Of a stretch of 64,000 bases of DNA, positions 47,541 through 58,926 are shown piece after piece. Position 1 is the first letter of the stretch; every line of letters begins with the position of its first letter. The position numbers and the translations under genes are program-made. The stretch is taken from the NCBI GenBank assembly GCA_036435485.1, contig CM071595.1, forward strand, positions 6,128,001 through 6,192,000, in the 5' to 3' direction. The notes beneath the pieces are model-generated. The model made no database searches. It saw only the letters and a list, made by a program, of their open reading frames with translations, and had not been told where the DNA came from. This stretch comes from Saposhnikovia divaricata (Eukaryota; Streptophyta; Magnoliopsida; Apiales; Apiaceae).

Positions 47541-48135
47541 TATTGGGTTTCAACCCAATGTGATTGTTATGGGCTTGGGTGATCCAAGATATATATGGAT
47601 AAGATAATAATTGTATGTGTAGACAATTATTATAGATGGTATGTCTTGATCACTAAGTTGGGTAATTAGGTGCCAAGAATTGAAATGCTTGTATAACAAG
47701 TATGGTAAGACTTGTAGAACAAATATGGTAAGACTTGGTAGCTAAGTTTTGGATGGCTATATATACATAGTCATATTGTATTTGTTTGATATGTGTGAAA
47801 GCTTAAGAGATGTAGTTTTAAGTATTGTTTGGGAGATGCTTGAGCATTGTTGACTCAAGTATCGGGGTTGGGACACCGTTAAGGTGTTATTGTTTTGATG
47901 TATTATTGATTATTGATTGGATTAATAATACAAGTTTGGGGCGTGGGTGTTTCCACGTCAAATATTGTTTGTGTGTTCTTGTTTTGCTTTTACTTATTAT
48001 TGATAGAAGTAGAAGTGATACTAGAATAATGTGTGACCGTGCTTTGATGGATCTTGTCAACTAATCGATTGGTTACGTGTGCGCTCTGTATTGTTGTTTG
48101 TGAATCTTGGATTGTGTAAGTCCCCTAACCTAACA
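47541..48135 (+). repeat. LTR2 of small non-autonomous element (595 bp)
   Basis: Direct repeat of LTR1 without the solo-LTR insertion. The junction …gtttgtgtgttcttgttttg shows the pre-insertion state of the gtgtt target. Confidence 0.9.
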
Positions 48136-48445
48136 TAACATCCACAACGAGCATAAACTTGGATAAATACGAATAGTAATACTGAATAATTAAAGAGTAA
48201 CAGTCTACAACTTCCACAGCTTTTGAGAGGCTGGGTCTCTCCTGCCCACTACTAATTCAACAAATATTTCGGTAATGAAAACCCTAGCCCCTCTTTTGCT
48301 ATTAACTCTTCTTTCTTCTTACGAAATTACTCCCTTGCCCTTTTCTGCGTAAAGACTCCTTTACCCATATATTTTGCCTTCATTTCTTTTCTTCCTTCTC
48401 ATATAAGTCCACTTCACAGCTTGTGGGTCCCCCTTATTCCTTGCA

Positions 48446-48953
48446 ATACTATTGAATTTGATAATCTCTGCTGCAATGGTACAGATGATTGCGTGTTTTT
48501 GAATGGTACGGCATATTTTATGGGTTTAATCGAGATTATAAGTGGAATTCTTGAACCTATAGTTGCGTCATATGACACATATAAAGATAAATAAGAGCGA
48601 TGTCATTACCAGAAAAGAGTTATTTTGGATGATTCACTTGTTATTTTCAGTAAAAATGCGGATGAGAATGGTTTTAACATGTGTATATTAAAAGAGTCTT
48701 GTTGGGAGAAGAAGATTAGTGTTAATTTTGATAGAATCAGTTGTGATTAGAGGGTCTTAGGTACGAGGAGCAATGATGATATAGTACTACGTAAAATGTC
48801 TGGATATAAACTGGTTCATATAATGTCGACAAGGATGAGGGAAAGGATTTTGCCGACTCTTTTGATCAATGGTTTGAACCTGACAAACCTGGTTATCGCC
48901 CATCTTTGCGTGTAGATTCTTTTTCAGACAGTCTAGTTCTTATTAACACTTGA
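48446..48953 (+). pseudogene. F-box protein, F-box-associated (FBA) domain remnant
   Basis: Translation shows a C-terminal FBA-type beta-propeller segment: FDNLCCNGTDDCVFLNGTAY, DDSLVIFSKNADENGFNMCI, LKESCWEKKISVNFDR, NDDIVLRKMSGYKLV, and a tail FSDSLVLINT ending at TGA 48951. These match the SLxxF… W.MKE.. SW.K.. G.ILL.. Y …SLV.L order of FBA proteins, which recruit substrates to SCF ubiquitin ligases. In-frame stops occur near 48592 and 48746 and a frameshift near 48816. The N-terminal F-box is missing, apparently separated by the chromovirus LTR inserted upstream near 48445. Confidence 0.65.
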
Positions 48954-48956
48954 AGA

Positions 48957-50852
48957 ATGACATGTGTAGACTGAGATAAGCAAGCTTGAAATTGCAGAAG
49001 CAATAGAAAGCTTCTTTTGAAGCTGTAAGAGTGACGTAAAATTTGCCACCATTTTAAGTTGACGTGACCTCAAGCTCAAGCTCAAGGGTGGTGACATTGG
49101 GCCAATAAGTTGACGTGAACTAGTAATTGGCTCGTTTTCTTCTTAGACTTGCTTATTTATCTAAATGATTTATTGATATAAGTTCTTGATTGTTTTCCAT
49201 ATTTTCAGCCATCTTTGGTTGTCTATTAATTTCATTTATGAATTAATTGATATAATTTGAATCTTGGTTGCTGCAATTTATGGAGATTCTTCATGCTTCC
49301 CACTAGAAAATGAAGTAATAGCAGTTGTGCCATTTATCTTCTGTAGCTCCTGCACTCTAAACATATATTTTTCTAGTCAGCCATTGTTGAAATTTGAGTA
49401 GATGGCCCAGCTTGTCTTAACCTTAGATTGTAAGCCCTACAAGTTACTATCAGAAATGTGCCCCAGCTTGTCATATCCTAATAAACCTAGTTAGTATCAG
49501 AAATGTGCCCCAGATAAGGTCTGTTGAGATCTAGCTATAAGTATACCTCAAATCAAGTGTTTCACAGTTAAAAAGTCAGAACTTTGATAGCTGCATTATC
49601 TCTGATATATTACCGTGGAACAATATAACTAAAAATCTATTGTTGCATTATGTCCTAAAAAGAAAACGAAGAGCATTTGAAAGTAAACATTCCCACTATA
49701 GTTGTCCTTATACAAATCCGGTTGCTGACAATGGATTGCAACTTCCAGTAGCATAAAAATAGCTCTGCTTACCATCATGGTTACCAAAAAAGAACAATAT
49801 ATTTCACTCTACACAAATAAACAAAGGTACAATATTCATTCAAGTTCAAATAAATCCACAACTCTAGATAGATAATCTAACGTGTGTTATTAAACTAGAA
49901 TAGAGAATACATACACACATTAATTTAAACTATTACAAATTTCGTAAATTAAATGACACCCATTAAAACAATATAAAGACAAGTTTGTTTCAACAAATAC
50001 CTGAATCCCCTGTTGCTTCTTTATTTTGTTCTCAACAATGCAACAGGGTCTAATAAAGTGAAGGACTATATTAGATGTCTTGCTAAAAAATGCACCCAAA
50101 ACGCTCACTTAAACTAGGAAAGAGTTGCATTACTAAATGTCTTAATTTTATACATGGAAATAATGTAATATTTAATTTCCTTCTTGGTCTACCTTTTCAA
50201 AAAGTTTGAGATAACCATTTGGGAACAACACATTAAAAAAGATGATCGCAATAATTTCTAATAAATTATTTATAGTTACAAACTAATTTGTGACAAATTA
50301 AGATGGTAAAAGACTTGATAACTACCAATTAACTTGGCTTTCAACTTGTGTATTGCAATCAGAACGCAAAAAAGGTCATATAAAAGATCCTAGATACTCG
50401 TATAGACTATATTGTTGCTAGAAGCTGATAACATTGAATCTTAGTGCTTCTTTGCAATTTAGTATTTGGAAGATCAAGACCAATATGCTCATTTTCAAGT
50501 TTTCCTTCAAAAATGTTTATTACTGAGGATAAGACAGTTGGACAGGGTTCAGTACACTAATGTAAAATCAGAAATTTTTAAGCAGTTTAAAATCAAACCC
50601 TTCAACATTATTGCCATGCAAAAAACAATCAATCAAGCATAAATTTAAAGCCCATTTGCTCAACTCAATTTACTTGTTACAGTTAATAAAAAGCAATAAA
50701 CCAATGCACGAAATTAAAAAAATAAAGATAGAAAGTAAGAGAACTTACACATCATCCAACGGTAAATTGTTGCAGTAATGTCAAATGAAACCTGCATAAA
50801 ACTTGAGTAACTAACCCAAACATACTAACTAGTAACTACTTCAAAAAAAACT
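48957..50852. other. Intergenic, AT-rich, no gene seen
   Basis: Nothing coding was recognised. A 19 bp motif, tatcagaaatgtgccccag, occurs twice (about 49448 and 49494). An exon-like patch with splice-type borders is on the minus strand at about 50749-50795. It lies 3' of the stop codon at 50853, so at most it is 3'-UTR. Confidence 0.4.
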
Positions 50853-51726
50853 TTACAACAAATACATAAAAATCTTTCTTGGACGATATTTGTCAATCCA
50901 ACTTTTGGCACTCCTTTCCAACAACTGTGCCGCAATAGAAAATTCTTTTCTCGTCTTCTCGAGCTGATTCGGATGTAGGTGAAAACAAACATTTTTCGTA
51001 ATCACGAAAGGATCTTCAATGACAATTGTCTCCTTCAGGGCATTTCCAGCACACTGTGATTCTTTCCACCTAAAAAAAAAATAAAAACCAAATTTAAGAG
51101 ATTTATGTGTAAACTTAGGATACTACTCAGTACTCTTGTTCTTTTAATAAAGACTGCCATGTGATTCTTTACACATACCGCGACAAATTGAATTTGTTAA
51201 TTAATAATGCTTTAAATGTCTATCTTTGCAGATGCACTCTTTAACATGGATAAATAATAAAGATAACAACGAAAATCAAATGAATATGAAAACATGCATT
51301 GACATGAACCTACACATGCTTACATAAATTCTACTCATTTTTTAAACGAGAAAAATATGACAAGAGGTAATAAACGTTTTTTCGCTACCTTATAGTCTTG
51401 CCCATCCGAATAGAAACTACATCATCACAATAATTGTACTCTCGAGCCCAATAGCGAAAAAATGACTTTAGCAATTCAAATAATGTCATCCTGTTATTGG
51501 TCTTGTTTGCCATGTCTCCAGAATTATGTTCACGAAATCCACATATCTCTTCTTCAATCTTGAATTTAAAAGTATTCATTAACTGTAGAAATAATTGTTT
51601 ACATAATTACCCAATGACAAATTTTTTTTTTTTGAAAAAACAACCGTACATGTTTAACTTACCTCGTGCTGTAAAACAAGAGCAATTCCATGCATCTGAC
51701 GGAAGTTCATTACCATCAGATTGTAC
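50853..51726 (-). CDS. Terminal uridylyltransferase-like protein, last three exons
   Basis: Three minus-strand exons join in frame with GT-AG borders: 51726-51663 (YNLMVMNFRQMHGIALVLQHE), 51582-51389 (LMNTFKFKIEEEICGF… MTLFELLKSFFRYWAREYNY CDDVVSIRMG…) and 51069-50853 (…ETIVIEDPFVITKNVCFH, then EKTRKEFSIAAQLLERS), ending at TAA 50853. The order L-ELL–SFFRYW – VVSIR – I-EDPF – N is the PAP-associated domain of non-canonical poly(A) polymerases/TUTases, which add uridines to RNA 3' ends. The nucleotidyltransferase catalytic domain should lie upstream (above 51727). I could not find it, so this may be a truncated gene or have long introns. The terminal exon is short and may be eroded. Confidence 0.5.
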
Positions 51727-53240
51727 CTACATCACAATACAAGTCTATTAAATGAAGTACTAGAAAAAAATCGATATGATTAACATAATTTTTATTCAAT
51801 TAATTAATGATAAACAATACATATATGTGTTTGAGGGAAAAATGTTTCAATTATTAATAAAGAATATAAATTATTGTTGTAACAAAATTCAAACAAACCA
51901 ACATTTTTTTTCGCTAAGTCTAACAAACCAATATTAAGTGTAAATATATAAAATTTAGACAGGTAAACAAATAGATAAAATATTATAATATGTATACATA
52001 GAGGTGATATTCAGATTTTGGTACTATTACACGTTTTACTGGAAAGGATTTTCCGTTATCAATAAAAAGTACATAAAAAATTATTATTATTATTATAATT
52101 AATGAATCAATAATTTAGAGTTTTTAAAGCAATTTCAGAGGTACGAGTACTTAAAAGGACTTGTAGTAGAAGATATAACAATTTTATTAATATTATAAAT
52201 AATTTAGCAAAAATAAATAGATAATGGTAACCAAATTCTAGTCGGAGAGGTTGTTGTAATATGGAGTTCTTAAGGAACTTATAATGGAAGATATAATAGT
52301 TGCATTAATATTATAAATAAATAATATGTGCCGTTTACATGGATATCGGTGTTGTGTGTTACAAAGGAGTTTCATTTATTAATAAAGTATACGAATGGTG
52401 GTGATAAGTGATAACTAACCATATTTTGGTATTTTGCACCTATGGGAATGGAAATTGAAAAGGTGTTTTAATCATTGGGTTGATTACCAAAGTCATCGTT
52501 ATAGTCGTTAAATGACATCAAGTAGTTCACTAGAGTCCACGGGATATCGAGGTCATCACCATTATGTAAAATAATATCACTCAACTCACCGCCGTTACCT
52601 CACTTATATTTTCTAAACGAAAATTGTTATCCACCTGGCAAAGACATCACTTGTTGGCAAAATAATGGCTACATGTGCCGACTCAACTGACACGCTACAA
52701 CCCGACCCACTAGATCCATATTAAAAATGTCAAATCTACGACTATATCTAGGATTTCAAGAGAGTTATATATGTATAAAAATTTGTATTGACAAAGAAGA
52801 AATCAGATTTATTAATGTTAAAATCTGTGTAAGCGCCACATGAGATCCACATTAGATTCACCATTCTTTTTGTTATGTTTGATTAAGAGTATACCGAGTC
52901 TAAGCCTAGATTTCAATTTAAATTCATGCGATGAACGGGGCTAAATATATTATAAAATATTTTATTATGTCAATATAAACATTTTTCAGTTTTTATATTG
53001 AATAGGATCATGCATATACTCATAATTATAAATTCAAACCAATATACATAAATAATTATAGTTAAACATAAATTTTTGTTATCGTATTGATATACATTTA
53101 TCTTGTGCTATTATAATCGAATATGGATAACTTGTAATTTTTGGTAATACATAATTGGATCAAATATAATAAGTATTTTAGATCCATATTAGGATTTACA
53201 TGTGGAGTTTATTACTTGAATTACATATGAGTCCCACATA
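51727..53240. other. AT-rich spacer; possible introns of the TUTase-like gene
   Basis: No exon was identified. A short unit around agaagatataa…ttattaatattataaat appears at about 52168-52200 and 52290-52320, and again at 53820-53855. Confidence 0.3.
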
Positions 53241-53435
53241 CTCCCTCTGTCCCGTCCCGTCCAATTCTTAACGTTTGAAAGACAGACCGGACTCGACACG
53301 CATTTTAATATTTAAACTTTTATTCAAAAGAAAAGAATGTAAAAAATGAGTTATGGAACTACATTTTATATACACCTTAAAATGAGTGCTGAGCCCTCTC
53401 TTTTAAACTTTAAGAATTGGATGGGATTGAGGGAC
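53241..53435. mobile_element. Stowaway MITE (195 bp)
   Basis: Left end ctccctctgtcccgtcccgt; right end atgggattgagggac; TA at 53239-53240 and 53436-53437. The arms (ccaattcttaa / ttaagaattgg) pair inwards. It is older than the copy at 34952, judged by its weaker terminal match. Confidence 0.85.
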
Positions 53436-55819
53436 TACAAAATTACACCTATATAGTTACATACTTGGTTATTCATGCATGATTAATTATCAATATAAAT
53501 ATTCTACATAATTATTTTATTACATTATTATACTATTATGACTGAATATGGGCTTATTTCTCATCGTTATTTCTTAAATTGGTCGATATGAAGTACCATG
53601 GATCAAATGTTATATAACATCTAGACCCATATTGAAATTTGATATTCCAAACTCCAAAATATTAAATATATACACATGATAGTAAAATTTGTATTACTGC
53701 ACGTCTTGTTGGGGGGTTGTTATTATTATTTTAGTTATTAATTAATTAATTATTAATAATATAGAGCTCGTGAAGAAATTAGGGGTATTAATTGTAGGAG
53801 TAATTACAAGACATGTAGTAGAAGATGTAATAGTTTCATTAATATTATAAATTATAAATAAATATATAAATTTCAAAAATCTCATTAAACAACAACAAAC
53901 AAGACAAACAACATTCATATTCCCACAAAGTCACTGAATTAATAGTAAATAATAAAAAAACAATGTAAATCTCAAGTCTTTAGAATAATGTCACTCTAAG
54001 AAAAAAAAACCACATTAATCACTAACAGAAACTTGAGTTATTAAAGAGTGGGTACTGTACTATAAACAACACAAGACATGAAAATTCTGAAGATTGCTTA
54101 CGCTATCGCGTTTTGCATGTTATTCTGGGAGGTACAATTGCAAGTATTAGATATACCAGTCATACAGAATTTCTTTTTGCTATATGCATACAATCATATT
54201 CCGACAATAATGGCAAGAGAAAACTATACTTGACCACATAACTAAACCCTATCGACTATCTGTGTATATTCAAGACATCAAGTTAGCATTAATATGTTTA
54301 AAAGCTCCCTGCAAGTCTTTATAGTTACTCATGCTCAAGTTACAAACTGAAGCACGAGATGAATCATAATTTCTCACTACGCAAATATAATTTTATATGT
54401 AGATGGGAAAAGATTAAACAAAAACATCAAATGATTGGCATAAAGCACCATATATGTGTACATGCCTCGGCAAGAAAAGCTCGGTGAGATAGGATTTAAA
54501 GTTATATCACACTGGTCCCAGCTCGAGTAATTCTTTAAGTTTCTTCCAGCACCAGTAGAAACCTAAACACATAGACAAAATACAAATATATGGTATATTG
54601 CATAGGTTAATAGGCCAAATTAACACAGTAGATACGTAAAACCACATCAAAAGTGTGATATTTCCACAACCCAAGTACATATATTACAGACTTCTTAGAA
54701 TTAAGAATCGTGGAACCACCAAGTAGGAAGCGAATCCCAAAATTAGAGGCGTTCTGTAAAGCAGCTGAACGTGATTCCTTAAATGTTGTTCCACCGATAA
54801 TGATAACTTCAAATTATCCTCCTTTTTCATGGTCACATAATTTTTTGGCTAAGAAATGAGAAATCTTTCTCCTATTCCACGATTTCAATTTTCATTTCAT
54901 CCGGGAAAGACTATCTTTTTCTTAATAATGTTTTGTCATTTGATTCAATAGCGTTCCGTTAGGCAAGAATAAATTTGATAAATATTGATAACTCTCCGAT
55001 AGATTATTAGAACGGAAAGATCTATCAGATAATGATTATGGGATTGTGATGTTACAAACTTCTGTACTTGAGGATGTAAAACCTGAAGAGATAGTCCATA
55101 GATCAATATCATTCATTCATAATCATTATATGATAATATAGGCGAGATTCGTATCCCTGGACATTTGTCCACAGCGGAATATGCCAACAATTTTAGTGTC
55201 TCCATATTTAACAACTTGCCGAATTAAAATTTTGAGAATCATTTTTGATATCATATGTTACAGCCCGAATCAAATTTCGAGATTTTTTTGAAACTCTTAT
55301 TCTGAAATAAATTGAAGTACACAAACCAAAACACAATAACTTAAATAATCAATAAACCTACCATAAACTTGCAGAAGATAATGATTTGTTTGTTAGTGTA
55401 ATTAATAGTAATAATTTACCTTATAAATGGAATTAAAATCTCAAATTTTCTTGATGTACAATTAAATTATTACAAGGGATGAACAATAATCGAGAACAAT
55501 GGAAAAGAAATGAAGAATTATGATTTAATTAAATTTAAAATTATTTATTTAAAAGATTGAAAATATAGCATAAAAAGATTTACAAGTTACAATGGTGAAA
55601 TAAAGGTAGAAAATAGGGAAGAATAGAAAAAAAACATAAATAAACAAGCGGGAAATCATTAAAATGCAATAACATTTAAAAATTTAAAGTTACAAAACTA
55701 ATTTGAAAATATGTTTTTTTTTAAGGAATCTGAAAAATAGGTATTTTTCTATAAATTATCTTTTTTTGATAAACATTAGTAATAATAATTTTAATTTTAA
55801 TATTTTTTTTAATTTTAAA
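53436..55819. other. Intergenic, AT-rich, no supported gene
   Basis: There are only short exon-like patches. At 54079-54132 the + strand reads MKILKIAYAIAFCMLFWE up to a GT. At 54490-54560 the minus strand reads FYWCWKKLKELLELGPV and a stop. Neither connects to more coding sequence, so neither is called as a gene. Confidence 0.35.
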
Positions 55820-58800
55820 TCAATACAATTATATAAAAGCCGAAACATTAAAAGTTTGGTTGGTCGGTACGGTACCTGTTGATTTTACTAATTTACCCTT
55901 AATTAACGGTACATGTTATTTTACCTAATTATCCTTACTTAATTATTTATAGTTACTAATAACTGATAAATTTCCATTTTTAGGTAAAACATGTTACCTT
56001 TTTCTATTTTTAAATAGTTAATCAATTTCTTTTTTCACGTAAAATACATTATATTTTATATTTTAACTAACTAAAATTTTTCCTTTTAAAACATAATTGC
56101 TAAATGCAAATCAAATTACTCTATGCAAATTGGTGAAATTACATTATTATCCTTCCTACTTTTCTGTGCAAATAATGTGCACAAACCCTTATCCTGCCTA
56201 GTTTTCTGTGTAATCATTAATATATTCACGTTTTCCCATTTACCAATTACTACAACAGAGCATTTTTTTTTTTGCTTATTCTAGATATTTATTAGTCAAA
56301 TTAGGTCTACATATTTCACATATTTTATTTAATTTAAAAAAGTTGGGTAATAACAAATTTATTGGGAAAGTTAGTTTGATAATAATTTATACTTAAATAT
56401 AACAATTTTTTTATAATATGTAAAATTTTACTTAATATAGATATACATATAATTTATCTATGTTATAAAAGAAATAATTTTATTCAATTAAAAAATATAT
56501 GTATAGTTTGGTCCGTGGCCAATGATCAAAATTCTTAGTATTTCAGTTTTAATATTACAATATTATTATTGTTGATAAGAAAGTCAGTTGTCTTTTTTTT
56601 TTAAATACCAAAACATGTAATGTAATTTAATTATAAATTAAAAGGTTGAATTAGTAACATTAAATTGAAATATAAAGTATTTTAATTTGAATAAAAGATT
56701 CCTTATAAAACGATTGAAAAAAACAATGCCATTTACATTATCAGATTTTAAATTTGGTTAATAAATTAATCAAATTTTAACCATAAATTTAAAAATATAT
56801 TTTGATATTTTTATGAATCGAAAATTATATATTTCTAATATATAATAAATATAATAATGTTATATAAGGAAACTATATATATATATATAAATTATAAAAA
56901 TGATTAATTTTTATAATAACAAAAGTATCAAAAATACGTGCTAATGAAAGTAGAACAATTTTACATTATTGTATTAATTTATGATATTAAATATTAAAAC
57001 TAAAAATTTGTTTAGGATATGACATATAAATTTAAAATTTTAAATCATGATTATGTAAAATTTTAATATTTAATATAAACTTAAAATAATTTATTTGCAG
57101 TGACTTTATCACTTAACGTTCTTCATATGAATAGTATATAGCATTTAATACATAGAAGGACTTAGATGTAATTTCAACAAATTGCATTCACTAAAAATGA
57201 ATTGCATTTAGCACTACCCTTTTAAAAACACTAAAAGCAATTCTATTTAATAAAATAAAATATTATAATTATAATTATTAATAATTAACCAATTACCTTT
57301 TTTAGTTAAAATACGTAACCTTTTCTATTTTTTCTAACTAAAATATCTCATTTTCTCCTCAATAATAACTAAACAATTATCTTTTTAAGCTATTACTTTT
57401 TCAAACTTTTCTAACTGAAATCTCTTCTTTCCAAAAATATAGTCGTTCTAATTAATGAAATAAACTTATAATATTATAATTACTAATAATTAACTGATTA
57501 TCTTTTCCAACTAAAAGGTAATATCATTTCTATTTTTTCGAACTAAGATATCTCATTTTCTAACTTGATTTTTTTACTTAATTATCCTTACTTAAATATT
57601 TATCATTGATAGAAACATTTAGTTTTATTTTATAAAAAAATGATATTGTAGTTCTCAATAACTAACCAATTACCTTTTTTACCTAAAACAATTTTTTTTC
57701 TAATTTTTTGACTAGAACCTCTCATTTCCAAAAATATCACGAGTCATTCTATTTAATGAAATAAACTAATAAAATTATATTTAATAATAACTAATTGATT
57801 ACCTTTTTAGCTAAAACGTAATATCTTTTCTATATTTTTTAACTAAAATATCTCAATTTCAATATTGATATAAACATGTTACCTTTTCAATTTTTTGATA
57901 ACTAATTAATTTCATTTTTAGGTAAAACACGTTATCTTTTATATTTTAAAAATGTTACGGGCAATTATATTTAATAAAATAAAATAATATGATTACTAAT
58001 AACTAACTGATTATCTTTTCCGACTAAAAGATAATATCTTTTCTATATTTTATAATTAAAATATCTCATTTTCAAACTTGATTTTTTTACTTGATTTAAT
58101 TATCCTTGCTTAAATATTTATTATTGTTAAAATATGTAGTTCTATTTTATAAAATAAAATAACAATATTATAGTTTCTAATAACTAACCAATTACTTTTT
58201 CAGCTAAAACACATTTTCTTTTCTAACTTTTCTAACTAGAACCTCTACTTTCCAAAAACATCACAGATAATGAAATAAATTAATAAAATTATAATTACTA
58301 ATAACTAATTGATTACCTTTTTCAGATAAAACGTAATTTCGTTTCTATATTTTCTAACTAAAATATTTCATTTTCAAACTTTCTTTTCTTACATAATTAT
58401 ACTTACTTTAAAATTTATTATTGGTAAAAATATGTTACCTTTTCTATTTTTTGATAATTAATTTATTTTTTTTAGGCAAAACACATTATCTTTTATATTC
58501 TAAAAATACTACGAGCAGTTATATATAATAAAATAAAATAATATTATTATGATTACTAATAACTAACAAATTACATTTTGAGCTAAAACACATTATTTTT
58601 TATATTTTCTCTTACTAAAACCTATTACTTTTAAATACAATCATGGATAATTATATTCAATAAAATAATACCATAATAATTAATAATTGATTGATTACAT
58701 TTTTAAGCTAAAACGTATCATCTTATCCATGTCTTATAACTAATTTTTTTTTCTTTTTAGAAATAATATGACCAATATAATTATTATCAAATCATGTCAT

Positions 58801-58907
58801 TTAAAAATTTAACTTACAAAATTCATATTATAAAAAAAATCATTCAAATTATTGAAAAAATCGTATAATATTAAAGAAACTCCATGCATTGTACGGGTTC
58901 TACTTGC
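55820..58907 (+). mobile_element. Degenerate Helitron-type element (about 3.1 kb)
   Basis: The left end TCAATACAATTATATAAAAG and following ccgaaacatta match the 5' end of the Helitrons at 58931 and 60283 (TCTATACTATTATATTAAAG, ccgaaacattg). The right end, gcattgtacgggttctac at about 58886-58903, is a decayed form of their terminal cgtgcttcgcacggg hairpin. The interior is very AT-rich, and 57250-58750 consists of imperfect repeats with a period of about 0.5 kb. There is no helicase/Rep coding, so it is non-autonomous. The extent is inferred from end similarity only. Confidence 0.5.
57250..58750. repeat. Imperfect tandem repeats, about 0.5 kb period
   Basis: Anchors such as aactgattatcttttcc (57492, 58005) and gttaccttttctattttttg (57876, 58435) recur with spacings of 513-560 bp. 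A half-period variant has aactaaaatatctcatttt. The copies have diverged strongly. Confidence 0.5.
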
Positions 58908-58926
58908 CTTCGTCCTTCTCTACTTA

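Larger units (their letters stand above)
45143..48135 (+). mobile_element. Small non-autonomous LTR retrotransposon carrying a solo LTR
   Basis: LTR1 is 45143-46982, the internal region 46983-47540 and LTR2 47541-48135. Target duplications taaca are at 45138-45142 and 48136-48140. The PBS tggtatcaagag (46985-46996) is a variant initiator-Met site. A polypurine tract, ttgaaggggaggat, precedes LTR2. The 558 bp interior has no gag or pol. LTR2 is 595 bp; LTR1 is the same length once the 1240 bp solo LTR at 45580-46819 is removed. LTR2 begins TATTGGG instead of TGTTGGG. It needs trans-acting enzymes; its lineage cannot be told. Confidence 0.9.
45078..48445 (-). repeat. Chromovirus LTR, split by a younger element
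   Basis: The LTR is 45078-45142 plus about 48141-48445 (roughly 370 bp). The segment between is the insertion 45143-48135. On the minus strand its 3' end (…cagatctagca) precedes the PBS. Its outer end is near 48445 (tgcaaggaataaggggga on the minus strand), judged from where the F-box reading frame begins. The outer boundary is approximate. Confidence 0.5.

Noticed and set aside
47385..47582. 65-codon + ORF across the internal/LTR2 border
   Set aside because: It spans the polypurine tract and LTR start with no homology, so a chance frame.
54079..54132. Short signal-peptide-like exon MKILKIAYAIAFCMLFWE
   Set aside because: It has an ATG and a GT border, but no downstream exon continues it.
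54490..54790. Minus-strand exon-like patches (FYWCWKKLKELLELGPV; LLYRTPLILGFASYLVV)
   Set aside because: The two patches do not join in phase with their GT/AG borders, and no family is recognised.
55255..55330. tgttacagcccgaatc as a possible LTR start
   Set aside because: It resembles chromoviral LTR starts, but no partner LTR, PBS or target duplication is present.
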